Of a stretch of 64,000 nucleotides of DNA, positions 27,801-42,800 are shown piece after piece. The notes under the pieces are model-generated. The model was not told the origin of the DNA. It saw only the letters and a list, made by a program, of their open reading frames with translations, and made no database searches. This stretch comes from Paragonimus skrjabini miyazakii (taxonomy: Eukaryota > Platyhelminthes > Trematoda > Plagiorchiida > Troglotrematidae). Where the stretch lies: the NCBI GenBank assembly GCA_014338405.1, contig JTDE01002037.1, positions 55,615 to 119,614 on the forward strand. The letters are read 5' to 3'. Every line of letters starts with the position of its first letter. The first letter of the stretch is position 1. The position numbers were made by a program, and so were the translations under genes.

Positions 27801-30800
27801 ACTCAGATTACCTCCGGCTTCTTTTTCTGGATCCGATCTAATGGTATTACTTGTGTATCACGTTATGGATCTTAGAAAAACTCACAAAAACTAGTTAGAC
27901 AGCCTCAGAAAACCTTTCTTTCCAGAATGTCAGTAATGGACATATGGGCATCCTCAAAGGAGTTTAGGCTTGTTGGAAAATCGATAAGAATATTCAAACA
28001 TTCAATTCAACTTCCGATAAGCTTCTGTTCATGAGAACAAACAGTCCTGCTTAGGGCCATATGATATGGCTATCATTCCTACAAATAATAGGAGACTGGT
28101 CCCAATTACGGTTTGTGGTGTACGCTGGCGTACCAGAAAGGTGAGTGCGTCAGATCAACAATCTTCAGTTCTTTAACTCAGTGTTATTGATAGTGCTGGT
28201 TTATACTAATATATTACGACTTCATTCCTTCATACAACTGCTTCTGATAAACCGTGTGGTTTTTTAACAGGAAGAAGATTGGAAAATCTAGATTGCTTGA
28301 ACAACGATAAACTCCATTTTAGCTGTTGAGAAAATGTGACTGCAGGACATACCAGAAGAATAGGCTCAGGTAAATGTATCATTGAGAGATATCGTTAAAC
28401 TGGTCATTTTTTTTGTAAAACGACCGTCATGACTTATTACCTATCTCTTTTACTCGACCATTAGTAGGGTTCAGTTTTATGTCTAAATGACTTTGGAATG
28501 AGATACAAAAGGGTATTTTCAAAAGTTTGCACGCAAATAATAATGACTGACCGACTGCCCAAGCGACAACCTAAATGAAACCAACACCGTATACCGCGTT
28601 CTTCCAAACCGAACGGTGGTAACTGTCGCTTCGTGTGAGAGAACTGGCCAAGTGCAAGGTCAGCTGATTCTACCAATCTCTTTGGTTGGCTTGTCATCCA
28701 GCGGGAGTAAACGTTTTATTGTGTTCGCCTGCACATCTGTTTGTCAAATTTGGAGTCTGTCGTGATTTGTTTGTCAAATTTACCCGGTTCCGTTGCGCAT
28801 GGCGACATAAAAGATCACATTATCCAACCTAGTCCGAATTGCCTACTAATAACGCTTTGTACGGCTGGAAACGCAAACCGCGTGCAGCTTATACGACTAC
28901 CTCTGGTAAACGTTTTATGTAATCCTGTGGAGACCTAGGATTGACACAACGTGCTCAGTCTGCGTGTTCGCATGCAAATGGATTAGCTCTCAACACTCCC
29001 AGCATCCTTCTGCTGAACTTGCTGTTTCGGCGACTAAGCTTTATTAGCTATCGAGATGACCTGCACTTGACTGACTTGCTCGAGGCCCGAGAAAGTGTCC
29101 AACTTAGTTGTTAACGTCTAAAGCCAATGAAATTGATTATCGAGACGTGGACGTGAAGGAAAAAGAATCGTGCTAACATAATCGAGGGGTGGCGACGGAC
29201 TTGAACTTATTTGTGAGGAATTTACCAAATTTACTACTTAAATCATCTCACAGAACCCGAGTGGCACTATTGGGTCGCGACACACCTCGACAAAACGTTG
29301 GGCACAATTGTGTAGGAAAGGTCAAGCAGTTGCCATATTTAATTTTTAATGGGAAACGTTTTGTAATGTTAAAACGTAACCAACATGGTTAGTGCAGCAT
29401 CTTACAGGTGTTCTTACTAGTTAACATACATGTGCACTCCATTACTGACTAGGTTAAGACAGTCGGTTTGACGCTATGTACAATGCCAAATGTTGACTGC
29501 TTCTAGGGTGAAGTGGAAAACAACTGATGCTCTATACTGACCTGACTGTCGCCGGAGCAAACAACCTACGATATTTGTAGGGAAAAATGTTCGTACGATT
29601 AGGTGGGTTTGACTATCGTTGCTCTTTTTGTATCAGTCAACCGCCAATGGACAGTAGTCAGTGCACGACGTTATGACCCATTCTGTTAAGCTTTCCACTG
29701 TGCCAGACCTGGATATCCGATTTTAATAACCTGGTTCATATCTACCGGACTGAACAACGATGAATGTCTATCTTATCGGCACAGTTAACCGTAGCATTTT
29801 CCAAACATGGCCTAATTGTCCTCGATGCTCTTTCAGCAGACTGGATCCTCTATTTTAGTGCATTTGACTGAGCCCTTAGTCACTTATTCGACGCGTTTGT
29901 CCGTTTGAAGCTTTGCAGTTTGTGTGCGACTACATGCTCAAACCAAACAGCAGGAGTAGGCTTGTGTACAACAGTCCGTACACACGTAACCTGCGGATGG
30001 TAGCTACTAGTTTCTCCCTGCATTTCCCAGACAGATCAGCTTTAATTTCGGTGCACACCTTGCATATTTTGCTTCTGGATGAATGAGTTATTTCTGTATT
30101 ACTCGCAATCGCCTAGGGCTAGACGCTTAACTTTAATGATACTTAGAGTGTAAGGTTACTTTATATGCATTGAACCCTTTCATTTCATAAGCGCGAGGAT
30201 GTCAGATCCAAACCGGCCGACGGAAGCTACCTGATTCACATCGTTTTATTTGTTTCACGTGCGTACATGTGAATGCATGATCTCTGTAGGATCGACATAT
30301 GAGCATGCAATACGAAAGTCGACCGTTCGGTATGGCCTGCATTATTTGCTCGTGAGTTTTTTTAATTGGGCTTACACCACTCGTGATACGTAGTACATGT
30401 TGTCAGTGTTCGCGTACAAAGCAACAAATCACAATCAACCCACTGATCTTGTTTTGTTCTAACGGTCTGTTGTAACGTTGCCATTTTCGCCAAACTGTCC
30501 GCCTTCTCACGTTCGCAGTCGTCCACCAGGTGGCGCAGCTGACGAAGCTCTGTAGTATAAGTTTGACGCAGTTTCTCCGTCTCTCTGGTAATACGGCCAC
30601 GCGATCCATTGTTTTCTTCCGTCAACTTTTTGTTTTGTTCTGATAAAAAGCGCATCTGAACAAAAGAAAATTGCAAAAATGTTTCACATTTACTGTCGTT
30701 TCTAAATCCACTGCAATTTTGGTCCGTGGTGCGTCTGTTATTAGGAAACCATGAACAAATGTATCTTGATATGAAAGTTTTTTAGCCGGGCTTGAGCCAT

Positions 30801-33800
30801 AATTTGAACCCGTTAACGATCTCACTGATGTGGTGGAACTGTTGTTGTAGTATGAGAAAGAGACATCAAATGAGTTACCAGGATAAATAACAAAATTAAA
30901 CATATGGGCTCCAAGTTGCGTAAATACTCGTTCCAATAAGCAGTCGTTTTCATACGAGAACGATTAAGAAAGAATGCAAGCTAAACAATAACACAAGATA
31001 CGTTACTTGACTGGGCGACTATCAGCCGTCAGCTAGCACAGACTAGTTATTTACACGCACACACGTGAACAAGACAAATGATTCTAATCAGGCACCTTAA
31101 TCAATATTGCGGTCATCTGTATGTAGTTTAATTTGTGTGCCTCTTTGAACGTTGTGTCGGCTGTTGGTGCATGCTTGCTGTTGTGGTGCAAATATGACTG
31201 ACACTCATACGGTATCTCGTTGTTTAGTAGATTACGTAATGATTTTCATGAAAAGGCCTGACTTGTGATTTTTGCTACACGCGTGTAGGTATGTCCACTT
31301 CCTTCCGAATTGTCTTCACTTCATAGATTGAATTTCGTTTTATCTACAGCATCCTGGTAACAGCAACATTCAGACAGTTCATCGATTTGTATAAGTAAAT
31401 AATAATGTATTAATCATTTCTCATACATTGTAAAGTTGAAAAAACTGTCACTTAATTCAGATCACTGCTTACTCAATAGTGGGTTCCGTAATTTGATTAG
31501 TTAGTTTGAGTTCAATTTTGAACGTAACATGTTATAATATCTTTATTTCCCAGGGAAGTCCTTACGGCACTTCAATCTGTTTACAAGTGATGAAACCCCT
31601 TATCATGTTCGTAACCTTTTCCAGATAGCCGGCCATTCATCAACGGACCTTCTTCAACTGAGTGGGGATAAACCCTTATGAGTCATTAAGTATACCTAGA
31701 GCAACGAAGTGAGCATGCAACAATGTGGACACAACTTATTCAGTTTAGTTCTATGCATACTGGTAAACAGTGTTCATCATTTCAATCATGATCGAATTGG
31801 TTGGTCTGTTGAAAATCTCAATTGAGACATACCTGAGAGACAACCACACCTCAAGTTGTCTTCCGACTCTCCTAACCGATTCTCAAAGGTCGACATATGG
31901 GGTTATTCGTGTGAAAGTTACGTAGGTTGAGTCTTGTTCTCGACGGTGTGTTGATCGAACTTTTATAGATAGCTCTGTGTTTCTCTGTTCACATCCATTC
32001 ATTTTGTCTTCACAGTTATAGGTAGTCTATCATCATTCAATCACTGGCTCACATAAAAACAAGAAAGTGTAATCAAAATCCTTTTGTTCCCCTGTAAAAA
32101 CCTGTGAAACAGTCGGTAAATATAGCCCAAATGTCTTAACATGCTACCATTTTGTTGCACATACTTATGCAATATTTACAATATATATGATTGGCTTACA
32201 AATGGAGGCGAACAAACACATAACAGTCTAGTAGGTAGTAGTCTATGAAACAAACTACGAGTGAAACAGCATTCATATTCGATTATAGTAACCGCATTGA
32301 GACAAACTTTTCAGCTGTCGCCTCTCAGAAGAGTCGCTAGACTGATAGAGCTCACTCGTAGCGTGTAACTCCAGTCTGACTGAAAGTAGGACACTAAGTC
32401 TTCTGTTCAGTAAACCCCATGAAATTGGAGACATTAATCACATCTAGTAGAGCAAATCGCTGAGTTGTCTTTCGAATTCACCCGAGACAAACGTGCTCCA
32501 CCTCCATAAGTATCAGCAGACCAAAACCGAAATACGAATAAACAGTGTAAATGATTGATAATCGATATTACTCACGCCAGTAGGTCAGGTTAACGCCATC
32601 AATCTATCATAGTCGTAGAAACTCGCTCATTCGACATACAGTAGGAGTTTGTAATGACTACGCAACCTGCCTTCAATACTGTCAAATAACGTCTACGTTT
32701 TGTCTTCGGTCCAACTGTGTACGTGTGTACGGATTATCAAATCAACTAATTTCGGCTATTTGCTGCTATACAGGGCGCACAAATGGAAACGAAATTGAAC
32801 AACAATATCGACTCTTGGCAAGAAAACGGCACTTTTAAGCACGGTACATTCAGAACAGTATGGCAATTTCGAATGTCTCTGGATAGATGATGTAACCACA
32901 AATATAATTCCATTAGAAATACAATGAAAGTAGAATCCATTGCTTACGGATGAACATAGGAACCTCAGAGAAGTTTTGAACACATTAAGACAAAAACGAA
33001 ATAAAACATTAATTTGATCCGGGCACATCATATGTGTACCCTACTGACAAACAGGCACAAGAAAGCAAAAACAGACTATGAGGAAGCACACGATAATTGA
33101 GACTAAGCTACGCTGACTGGAATCCGCTGAATAGGCTAATCGAAATTCAAACTGCGTCATCCCCCTAAAACACTGGATTCACAGAAGACAAGCAACCACG
33201 AATCTGTGCTGTAGTTTACGTATATTCTTTGTAGAATGCAGCCGTGAACAAGTAGTTTGGCTGTGTTCGTGACCAGCCATCTTGTATGTAGGATTGACAC
33301 AGTTCATCTCACTTACNNNNNNNNNNNNNNNNNNNNNNNNNNNNNNNNNNNNNNNNNNNNNNNNNNNNNNNNNNNNNNNNNNNNNNNNNNNNNNNNNNNN
33401 NNNNNNNNNNNNNNNNTGGTTGCTTTCTGTGTACAACGTGGCTTGTTTGGGGTTGATGCGTTAAGCAGAGTACTATACACGAAGGATTGTGAACGTTTTG
33501 GTGCACCTCGCCAACCATCATCATCATCAGGGTCGCCGCTCGCCTCAACAGTGACTTGGAATATCCTGGAAGGAAACGTTACTAAGAAGGCTGAAAATTA
33601 TTGAGAGATGACCAACAGGAAGAAGCGGAAATGGTATGAATACAGGTACGCCATTGACTGCGACACATTGCCATCTCGGATAGCGTCTCTAACCAGCGGT
33701 TTGAGTGATCACGAGAACCCCATCCAGGCAGGCGACACCTACCCACTTTGCTCAATGGAGCAGTCAAGGTCTTCATATTTTGTGACCACGTCGTTGGTTG

Positions 33801-36800
33801 ACTACCACGTGGTTTTACTCAACTGTTGGTTGCCTCAGTATATAATGCCCGGTACGCTAAATGATGTGAGGTTAGTAGATTCTTGTGCAGGGCGCTTTAT
33901 CTTACAAGCAAAGAAATCTGAGTTCTACTTCTGCTTAGGAAAGGACTATTCAATACTGGCTACATACGGTACGGACAAAAGTCGACTGTAGTATATATTT
34001 TGAGAAGTACCGTTTAAACGCTTGACTGAATACAATAGTTGCGATAAAATATGGATGGTGTTCAACTCCCAATAACAGAATCCCGATTAATCATCAGTAG
34101 CTGCACACTTTCGATTACTGAGAGTGTGGTAGGGTCCGAGTTCATACATTCTTTCTTCATGACTTTCAATCTAGCCACAGATTTGCCTGTAAAATTCACA
34201 CGACTAGACACAACTTTCAGACCAGTGCAACATTGAATGTTGTTGATGATGCGCGCCAGACTGCATGCTTTCATATTATCATAACGTAAAGAGCTGCTTC
34301 CTGTCGTTCGTGCTGCTTCTTGGTAAACTGACTTATCATCATTAACCATACATGACTACAACACAACTGGAATTAAGCACATTTGACTGCCACTTGAAAT
34401 GATCGACAACTTTCTGTACGTCATTTGCGTTAAGTATTCCGCATCATGTAGAAAAACTGTCAGGAGTGAGTAGATTTAGCTGGGCTAGTCTACATAAGTA
34501 GTCAGTGTCACTTCACATATTCCTGTTCTGACTGTATCAATTTATATTGGAGTATTCCAGTGCTAAACATTTTCTCCCAAGTTAACCTGAAAAACTTTTT
34601 TCCGCTTCGTGAATGACGAAACGATTTTTTTCGAAAAACGTGGTTTTCCCATGGTTTACAGGTTGGCTGGTCTCGAAACCGCCAGCGTAAATGGAGCGTT
34701 GCGTGTAAAGCTTGAAGAAGATTTCTTTTCAGAAATCAAACAGTCGGATATTTTCAAAGGTAACGGTTTTTTTAGAAACCAGAATGATGACACTATGGTG
34801 GACATTTATGTATATTTTCGGGTGGAGTTGATATCAAATGCCAGTCTTGAAATAACCATGGTTTTGCTTTAAGGAAAATCTTTATCTAAGATGCTCAGCT
34901 TCCCGGCAGTACAATCTCTTCGCAACTTGCTAATAATTAGGGTGTAGATTAAAGAAAATAAAACACGATGAACAAATTTTTTCGATAAGTTACCGCCGTG
35001 CCAATATCATTATCAGTGATATGTAAAAATCGAAGTGAATTATCTTATTTTATAACCGGAGTCGTTGCTTTCTGTGTTTGATACGGTTCAGGTCCCATGA
35101 TCGATGCCAGCTGTTTAGTTGAGTGCGGATGAGAAAGGAATGTGTGTCACTTTAAGACGGGGGACTGTCAAAGCCTAACCGAATTGCACTGATGATCAAA
35201 GCACTCGGTTATTTAACCCGATAGATATTGATTCTACCGTTGTCAAAATCTACTGTCTGCTTGCCTTGAACTGGTGAGTTGGTACATTGTAAATAACCCA
35301 AATTGTCTGTGACACTTCCATGCAATTATTGCTCGGAGAAGCGAGATGAATGCATCAATAATTGGTTGCATTACGCTGGTTATGATCAAAACTAGAAGGC
35401 TGTTAACATAGTTATCTAGTCAGTCAATCGGTGTGATCTACAGTGCAGTAGCACTATTTGAAAGCATCTGTGAGCAGTGGGTGGGGAGTTTGTTTTTTAG
35501 AACAGTTCTGAGCTCGGATCTGGAAGTGAACCAGCTTTCTAATGACAGGGCAGCATATGGTCGTAACAATAAACAGATTAGACACCAGTTCACTAGCTTA
35601 ATGACACTGTCTTTTCTGGATTGAATGGAGATAGGCAGAAGAAGCATTTTGACGCCAACAAATAACTCCATTTCAGTTCATTTTTAAATAACCAAAGAGC
35701 TGATAAGTTGCACGAGACTCCGTTTAGCATAACTTGAGTATCACGCACAACCAATTGTTTGAAACATTGATTTCCGTTAATTACTGCAAAAAGACACCAA
35801 TACAGAATTACGTCCTCCAAATAGAGCACAATCTTGAATCCAAAATATGTTGATGCCTTTTCTGAGCTAAGAACCAATAAAAATCTGATAATCCTACAAC
35901 CAGACAAAAGTTCCGGCGTTGTGGTGATGGATAAATTTGATTATATTTCATGGATTCATCCACTATTAAATGACACAACCAACTTCCGTCAGGATAACTC
36001 AGCAGACAATGTTACTGAAATTGTACACCCCATTAATGAGGAAGTGCAAGCATTGCTAAAAACACACTTCATTGATCAGTCAACAGCAAAGTCAGTTACA
36101 TCCATAAGATCATGTACTCCTCAATTGTATGACTTACTTAACCTTCTCAAGGTGGTTATACCACTGAGGTCTTTACTACTTATGTTTAATTCACCACAAC
36201 ACAAGTTGACATAGTGGCTGGCCCGATTTCTTCAGCCCGTAAGGTAGTCAGCGGTTCGGAAAACTGTGAGATAAGGTTTTGAGTTAATCGGTTTACTTGG
36301 TGGTTTGGCTTGCAGCAACAAACATATGGCCAGTTTGGACATCGCTTTTTTGTTTACAAATGTTCCTGTGATGCAGACGGTCTATATAATTTGACAGTGT
36401 ATTGATTCATGTCCACTGAACATAGGACTGCCTACGTCTGAGTTAGAACGCTTTCTGCTACTATGCACGGCGAACGTAAAGTTTTACTTCCAGGGAATTG
36501 CCTAGGCACAAATCGATGGTGTTGCTATGGGCAGTCCAGTTGGTCCGTTACTAGCCGATATTTTCGTTGCCCATCTGGAGCAGAATGCAGTTATCAATCA
36601 GGCTCACTTTTACAGGCGTTATGCTGGTATTTACAAATACCAAAGAGATGACAACGAGTATACACGACTCGACGAACAAGCTGAATTCCAAAATTAGCAT
36701 CACCATCGAGCACGAGCAGGTTGAAACCCTGGCGTTTTTGGATATTCTCATTATCCGCCAGGACAACGACTCCTCACTGCGATCCGTCTACCGGAAACAT

Positions 36801-39800
36801 ACTTAGACTGTACAGTACCTGAACTTTCACAGTTTTGTGCCGATCCAGTACAAGCGGGGTCTAGTGAGAACTTTTTTTATCGTGCAAGAAGAATCTGAAG
36901 CAACCCTGTTGACCACTGCGCCATTGACCTCACGTCAGGCACGACGGAACTATCACATGTGAACGCTCAACCACTTTCGCTTATGAGTAATGTTCTGATT
37001 GCCCGATTGCCTCGACTGGAGACGCAGTTACTATTTGTTAACTCTAATCAATGACCCCTCGACTAGGACTTCTGTCCAAGTTGACATCACAGAAATCATT
37101 GACTTGTTGGGCTGTATTTTGTTTACTGATGAGTAGTAGTGCATTTTGGTTTTCATATAGGTTGAACGTTACCCCCAGTTGGTTGCAGCTGTCACGATGA
37201 CTATTCATTGGCATTTGTGGAAAAATTCAGCAAACAAAAGCTGGCCGCCGCGATATGTTCAACAGTTCCTAAAATTAAATGTCTATCTATGTTTGCCATA
37301 CAAGGGTAATTACATTGCCATTCTGTTTAAAACCCTTCTCACGGCGGCTGTGGGGCGCACGTCCCATGCAACCCAACTAGTCACGTTGTTCACCAACACC
37401 CGAATTCAAACACCACCTCTGAAAATACCACTACCACTTAACACCAAATCTTACATCATCTATGAAGTCACATGTGAGTGCCGGGCCACATATGTAGGCA
37501 GAACGGAGTGGCAGTTGCTCAATCGAGTCAGTGAACACATTTTAGTTTGGGTTCACAAAACTCTCATGGATATCACACTGCCGAACTCAGGTCAGAATGT
37601 GACAAGTCACAAGGAACTAGCGTCATCGAGTGCTCGACACCTGTTGACTTGTCGACCCCAACTGAACCTGGAGAAGACCTTTCGAGTATGTTACGCAACA
37701 AAAGTCGGAGGCTTCTCCGGTTTGCGGAGGCGATAGCAATTAACAAATGGAAACTATCCGTCTGCCTACAGAAATACTAGTTCATCAGTACCAGATTGTC
37801 CTGGTAACTGATGGGCATGGATATATATGTGTGTGGTTGCTGATTTTGTTGTTTAGCTTCACGTTGTCTATTGAACTTTGCTATGTAAACCCACAGATTG
37901 CAGTATGTGTCTGATGAGTTTCAGCAAAATGTGCTGGAGAGATAAATTGTGAACAGACTGTTTTTGACTTCTCTGTTCAAAAGGACAAATGTTGCGAAAC
38001 AAGTGCGTTGTTAGAACGGACCGGAATTTACGACTGCGGATCACAGAGCGCCATGACCCAACGAGTACTAGCAACGCAGCGACTAAGTCACAAACCGCCG
38101 TCTTCGATTGATGAACACATCTTGGATCTAGGTCACTTGGTTGCCAATTAGCATCTTTTACCGTGTTGTTACATAATAGAAACCCAAAAGTTTTGGCATT
38201 CGCCAGGGTAATCAAGCAAGATAGTCCATTTTTGTGCGCGCAAAAGGTGTTGATGTGGTCAGTATCGTTGCCATCGAAATGACCTTAACTTTGTCCGTGG
38301 GAGTCGCATTTGCTTGCTGTTCTTGCTGCCTTGCGCCTTTTGTACATAATCATTGTTTTATTTATGCAGCCGGCGAGAACAAACGAAATGTTAACACCTG
38401 ACAACATTTGTTTCTCACCCTGTTTAACAACTGATTGTAGATTTTGCATTCCCATAGGCTTTTTAACCAGCCCAATTCGAAAGCAAGTTCTAGACTCTAG
38501 CTTCTCCCCTGTTAGGGCCAGTTAGTTGTGGTCATCTTCGTCACAACTCCTGTCACGTTCTCATGTGGAAACTATGTCAACTACTGCATCACTGACCTCA
38601 CAATATGCCAGGTGAGATGGTGACATTCAAATTCCCATCCACAGTCCATTGCGAGTAACGTCCATGTTACCTGGTTGTTTTAATAGGAACCACAACAACT
38701 GTCCAGTTTACTTCACCTGATGACCACAACGTTTTCAATTTTTCATTTAGGATAAAAAATTTATCCGAATGCAAAGGCCTCGAACGATTGTGAGCAATGT
38801 CCACGTTCACTGGGAACATCCAGTTGAAACCATTAACTTACAGCAGAAGAGACCAGACTTTTGATCAGTGATAGTTGTTTAAACGACATCCCGAGAAGTG
38901 AGTCGGCAAGGTTCCATTCTTTTATTTTTGCCGTTGCTACAAAATTCATGGGTATTGGATAGTTTCACTCATCTATGGAGGTTTACTGGGGAGGTTCCAG
39001 ATGTACACCACGTTGGTGGGACAAAAAACGCGTGACAATAGAAGTAGCTGCTCACAAGAATAGAACAAACGTCCAAACTTAATTGGCCAGTCGTTCTCGA
39101 ATGAGATGTTTGGTGTTATCGACTGATTAAAACTTTTGTCCTCTAACTCTTCTTCTACATTCTAATTGATCACAGTCAACCATGAGCATTCGAATCTGTA
39201 CAGTTGGCAAAAGTCTCGAAATTGAAACTTTATACACGGACTCATTTTTGGACCATTTGACTAACGTTCAAGTTTCATAACATTTATTGCTCATATTTTG
39301 TCAGAATCTTTCACGAGGTTTATCTCTAACAGCTGCGGTACAGTTCCGTTGGATGGATTTGACTGGAACGATTTGTGACTCCTAATGTAATCTTCAGATT
39401 CGGTGATTCGATATAGTTATTTGTTAAATGAAAATTTTATCGATATGCATCATTTGGTAGAAGGTGGTTCAGATGTTTGTTTGATCACAGTATACAAACA
39501 GTTTGGCTCAGGAAGTCTAGATAAACAGATACAAGGCTATATATCGAAATTTGTCTTCTAGATTACAAAAGTCACTTCGGCGGAATTTCCAGTAGAAATT
39601 CGGAACCATCCTGAGGGTTGCCAATATATTCAGCGAATACTTTCAACTTAAACGTTTCGATTACATTCGGTCTGTGCTTGGTCCATCTATAATGATTGGC
39701 TTTATTTCATGCAGCACCTGTGAGTATCACGTGGTTACTAGTGTAAATAGACTAGTAGTAGACCGCCCCAGTAGTCTCCACACAAAGATCGTTCACGTGT

Positions 39801-42800
39801 CAGTCACTAAGAAATATGCTTGAAATACTCAAACCAGACTGAACAATTTTTCATATGAGAGGTGTAAGACACGCAATTTTCTCAAGCACTTCTTCAGTAC
39901 GTCGATGTGAAATGATGAGAAAACGCCCAAATGCACGACGATCTGGTAAAAGTTTGCATGGAATGTGAAGTTTCTCGTATACGATACTTGAGGTTGTAAC
40001 GCTCATCAGGTAGTGCAAATGCCTTTAAGCACTCATCACTCCGGTGAGTCTACTGGTTATGGTCGGTAGGTGGTCGTGTAGTAGTTGAAAATTCGGAATT
40101 TCCACCACTTGTAATAAATGGACTCACTTTCAATTACCTACTCAAATACCGGAATGTCTGTACCTTATGGTTAGTGGACTACCCATGTTGAAAGATGACC
40201 AGCAACAGGGAGGGTCTATTGTTATACAAAATAGTCTGTTTAAAATAACATTGGGGATAAATAACTCGTTACCTTGATGATGGCAAAATCAAATCAATAT
40301 CTGGTCTCTTGCTGTCAGATCTCAATAGTTAAATGAAAAATGTAGAAAAATAGTTATTATCGTGACAGCCTTAACAAATACCACTGTATTCAGCTTGATA
40401 AGCTGTCCACTTTTAAAGCAAATACCTCCACAAAGCAAAATTTGATTAATCTAGATGATTGTTTAAGTAAGGAAGGTGGGGAATGTAAGTTTAGGAAATA
40501 TTTCTACCGCACATGTTAATTTGTGACATGATGCTTCGTGCTAATAACAGTTGTGCCAAAAATTATCCGTTGGTCAATTTCTTTCGTATCCATCACGCAG
40601 TAGTCACGTTTGAATTTGGTTCACGGTTGTAACCCAACAGTACGACACCAAAACCAACCAAAACTAAGTAATCTTTTGTATAAAGTGCTACATCTTTTCA
40701 ATACTAATCATTTGAATGTGATTAGTAAATAACACGCTTTTACAGTGGGGAGGCTGTTAATTTCTGGTGCTAGTCGTTCTCAGCCTCCCCAGTAGATGAG
40801 ATAAGCGTATGCAAGTGATGAGGAGTGATCACACAGGTGAACTGGACGAATGTTACTTACTCGTGAACCATAGGTGCTGTTGGTTATGGTAACAAATTCG
40901 CATCCCACCGACTCGACTCATTCCCGTCCAGTTTAATATTGTTTGAACATATAACGCACATTGTTTTTAATGGCAATTAAACTGTTGATGTAGTCACTTG
41001 ATTTTACGAAACGATTGTCCAACAGACTGTAACAAGTAGATTAGTGAAGGACTAACAACACAGGGTATTAAAGGACATTCTAATCCGTCCTGATATGTCG
41101 CTCATCGTGTTCGTTGAATCCATCTCATTGAAAAGCATCTGTCCTTTGGTTTAAGAGAGTGGTCACTTAATATCGTACGTCTCCTATCCAATTTCAGCAG
41201 TGTCTTACAGGAGTGGTTGTTTCAGGAGAATGTTCCTTAAGAAGTGGGGTCGTTGTAACAATAAGCATATGATGACCGTGCAACCAGAACGTAGCCAAGT
41301 GGCAATAAAATGTTTTGGGACATACAAACGTCTATTTTACGATACATCACCCTGGAACTCATACACAGACGGTATATGGACATGAGTAGCAATCTGTCGT
41401 TGTAGCATCGAATTCTCTCTAGAACGGTCCACAGTGGGAGTCATCGCAATGGGAGCACTGTATCAGATATATATCGTACAATATCCCTCTTTCAAAGCAT
41501 TTGCAATATAATTTTCCACTGAATTTCCAGACTCACCAAAAGTAACCTTGTCATACTTGAGCCTTTCAAAGTTTATGCTACTAGAGTAACTTCTGAAACA
41601 AAAATTGTATCAATTCTGTCTCCGTTTTATCTGTATCGAGTATATGGAGAATTTTTATTGTTTGAAGGTTGTCGTGAGAAATTGGACATACGGTATAACT
41701 TAGTCATAACGTAAGCTTTCAATCGGAAGACTAGATGTAACGAGTTTTTGTTCTGTATTACAGAAAGGCGCTGCTTCCTTGATGAAAGCAGAAACAACAA
41801 TCAGCCTCTTGAAATGCTGTTGAAGAAGCCAGTTAACTGCAAACTCATGGAGTTCTCAATTTCCGTGATTTGTTGAGCTCCACTATATAGACAAACATCG
41901 GTAGCTATTGCGTTCTCCAATGAAGTCACGCCTTCGTTGACCAGTTCGTAATTTTTGAAATTAATGTGACATGCTTGATAATTCAGTAGAAACCAAGATG
42001 CAAAACTCTGGGCTTCGGCTGGCCAAATGTAAAACTTTTCAGTTTTGCGCTTTCTGGCAGAATCATGGTGAGTATCCGTTTTGGAAGTTTTTGTTGCTTC
42101 AGCAGTTAGACCTTAATTTTGATTAAAATTTCTATTTCGAGTAATAAAAAATAACAGCCCATTGTGTAATTCAATTCGGATCCGAGTGGGTTTGTTCTTT
42201 TAAGGACAGCCTTGTGCCAATTTGCATGATATCTGCATATTCATACTGGAAAAGAGAGATGAAGGTCACTGACGGCTCACATACGTGAACGCATTGGTCA
42301 CGTGACACGGATTTGTTTGTGCCAAACTTTCACGTGTTCAGGTGCAACACATCATTTGAATTTGTCACCAAAACGATGACGGATTGAATATTTAATTAAA
42401 TTTGTGGAAGTTCATCTGAATACAAATAGAGTGAATCTATTCTAGGAGTTCCCTTTTGTGACTTTTGTTGAGTTTTGAAATACTTGACACTATAGGACCA
42501 AGCGCTGTAATCAGCTCATTGAAATGGACTCAAATTTTGGATAAATTTGACTCAAAGTGTGATGAGATTAAAAGGTTATGAAAGAATGCTTGGATATGGG
42601 TTGCCTATTAAACTTTACATTATCAAGGTAAACTGTTTGCCTCAAGTTCGTGTTCAGAAATCCAACCATTGATATAGGTGTGGAAGTCATCACTGAAGGC
42701 ACTTAGCTGCGCCTAGAAGGAGACTACAAACACTCTCATAACTGTAATTGTTTCTCCTCTTATGCCTACGATTTTCCCCAATTAAAGCATTCCTCACCGT

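Noticed and set aside
33608..33991. Plus ORF of 127 residues
   Set aside because: It is the antisense shadow of the RTE-like LINE tail, shown by its inverted partner at 48 kb.
37122..37162. ACTGATGAGTAGTAGTGC as a hammerhead inside the Penelope element
   Set aside because: The CUGAUGA word is present, but stem II, GAAA and stem III are missing. It is more likely a repeat junction.
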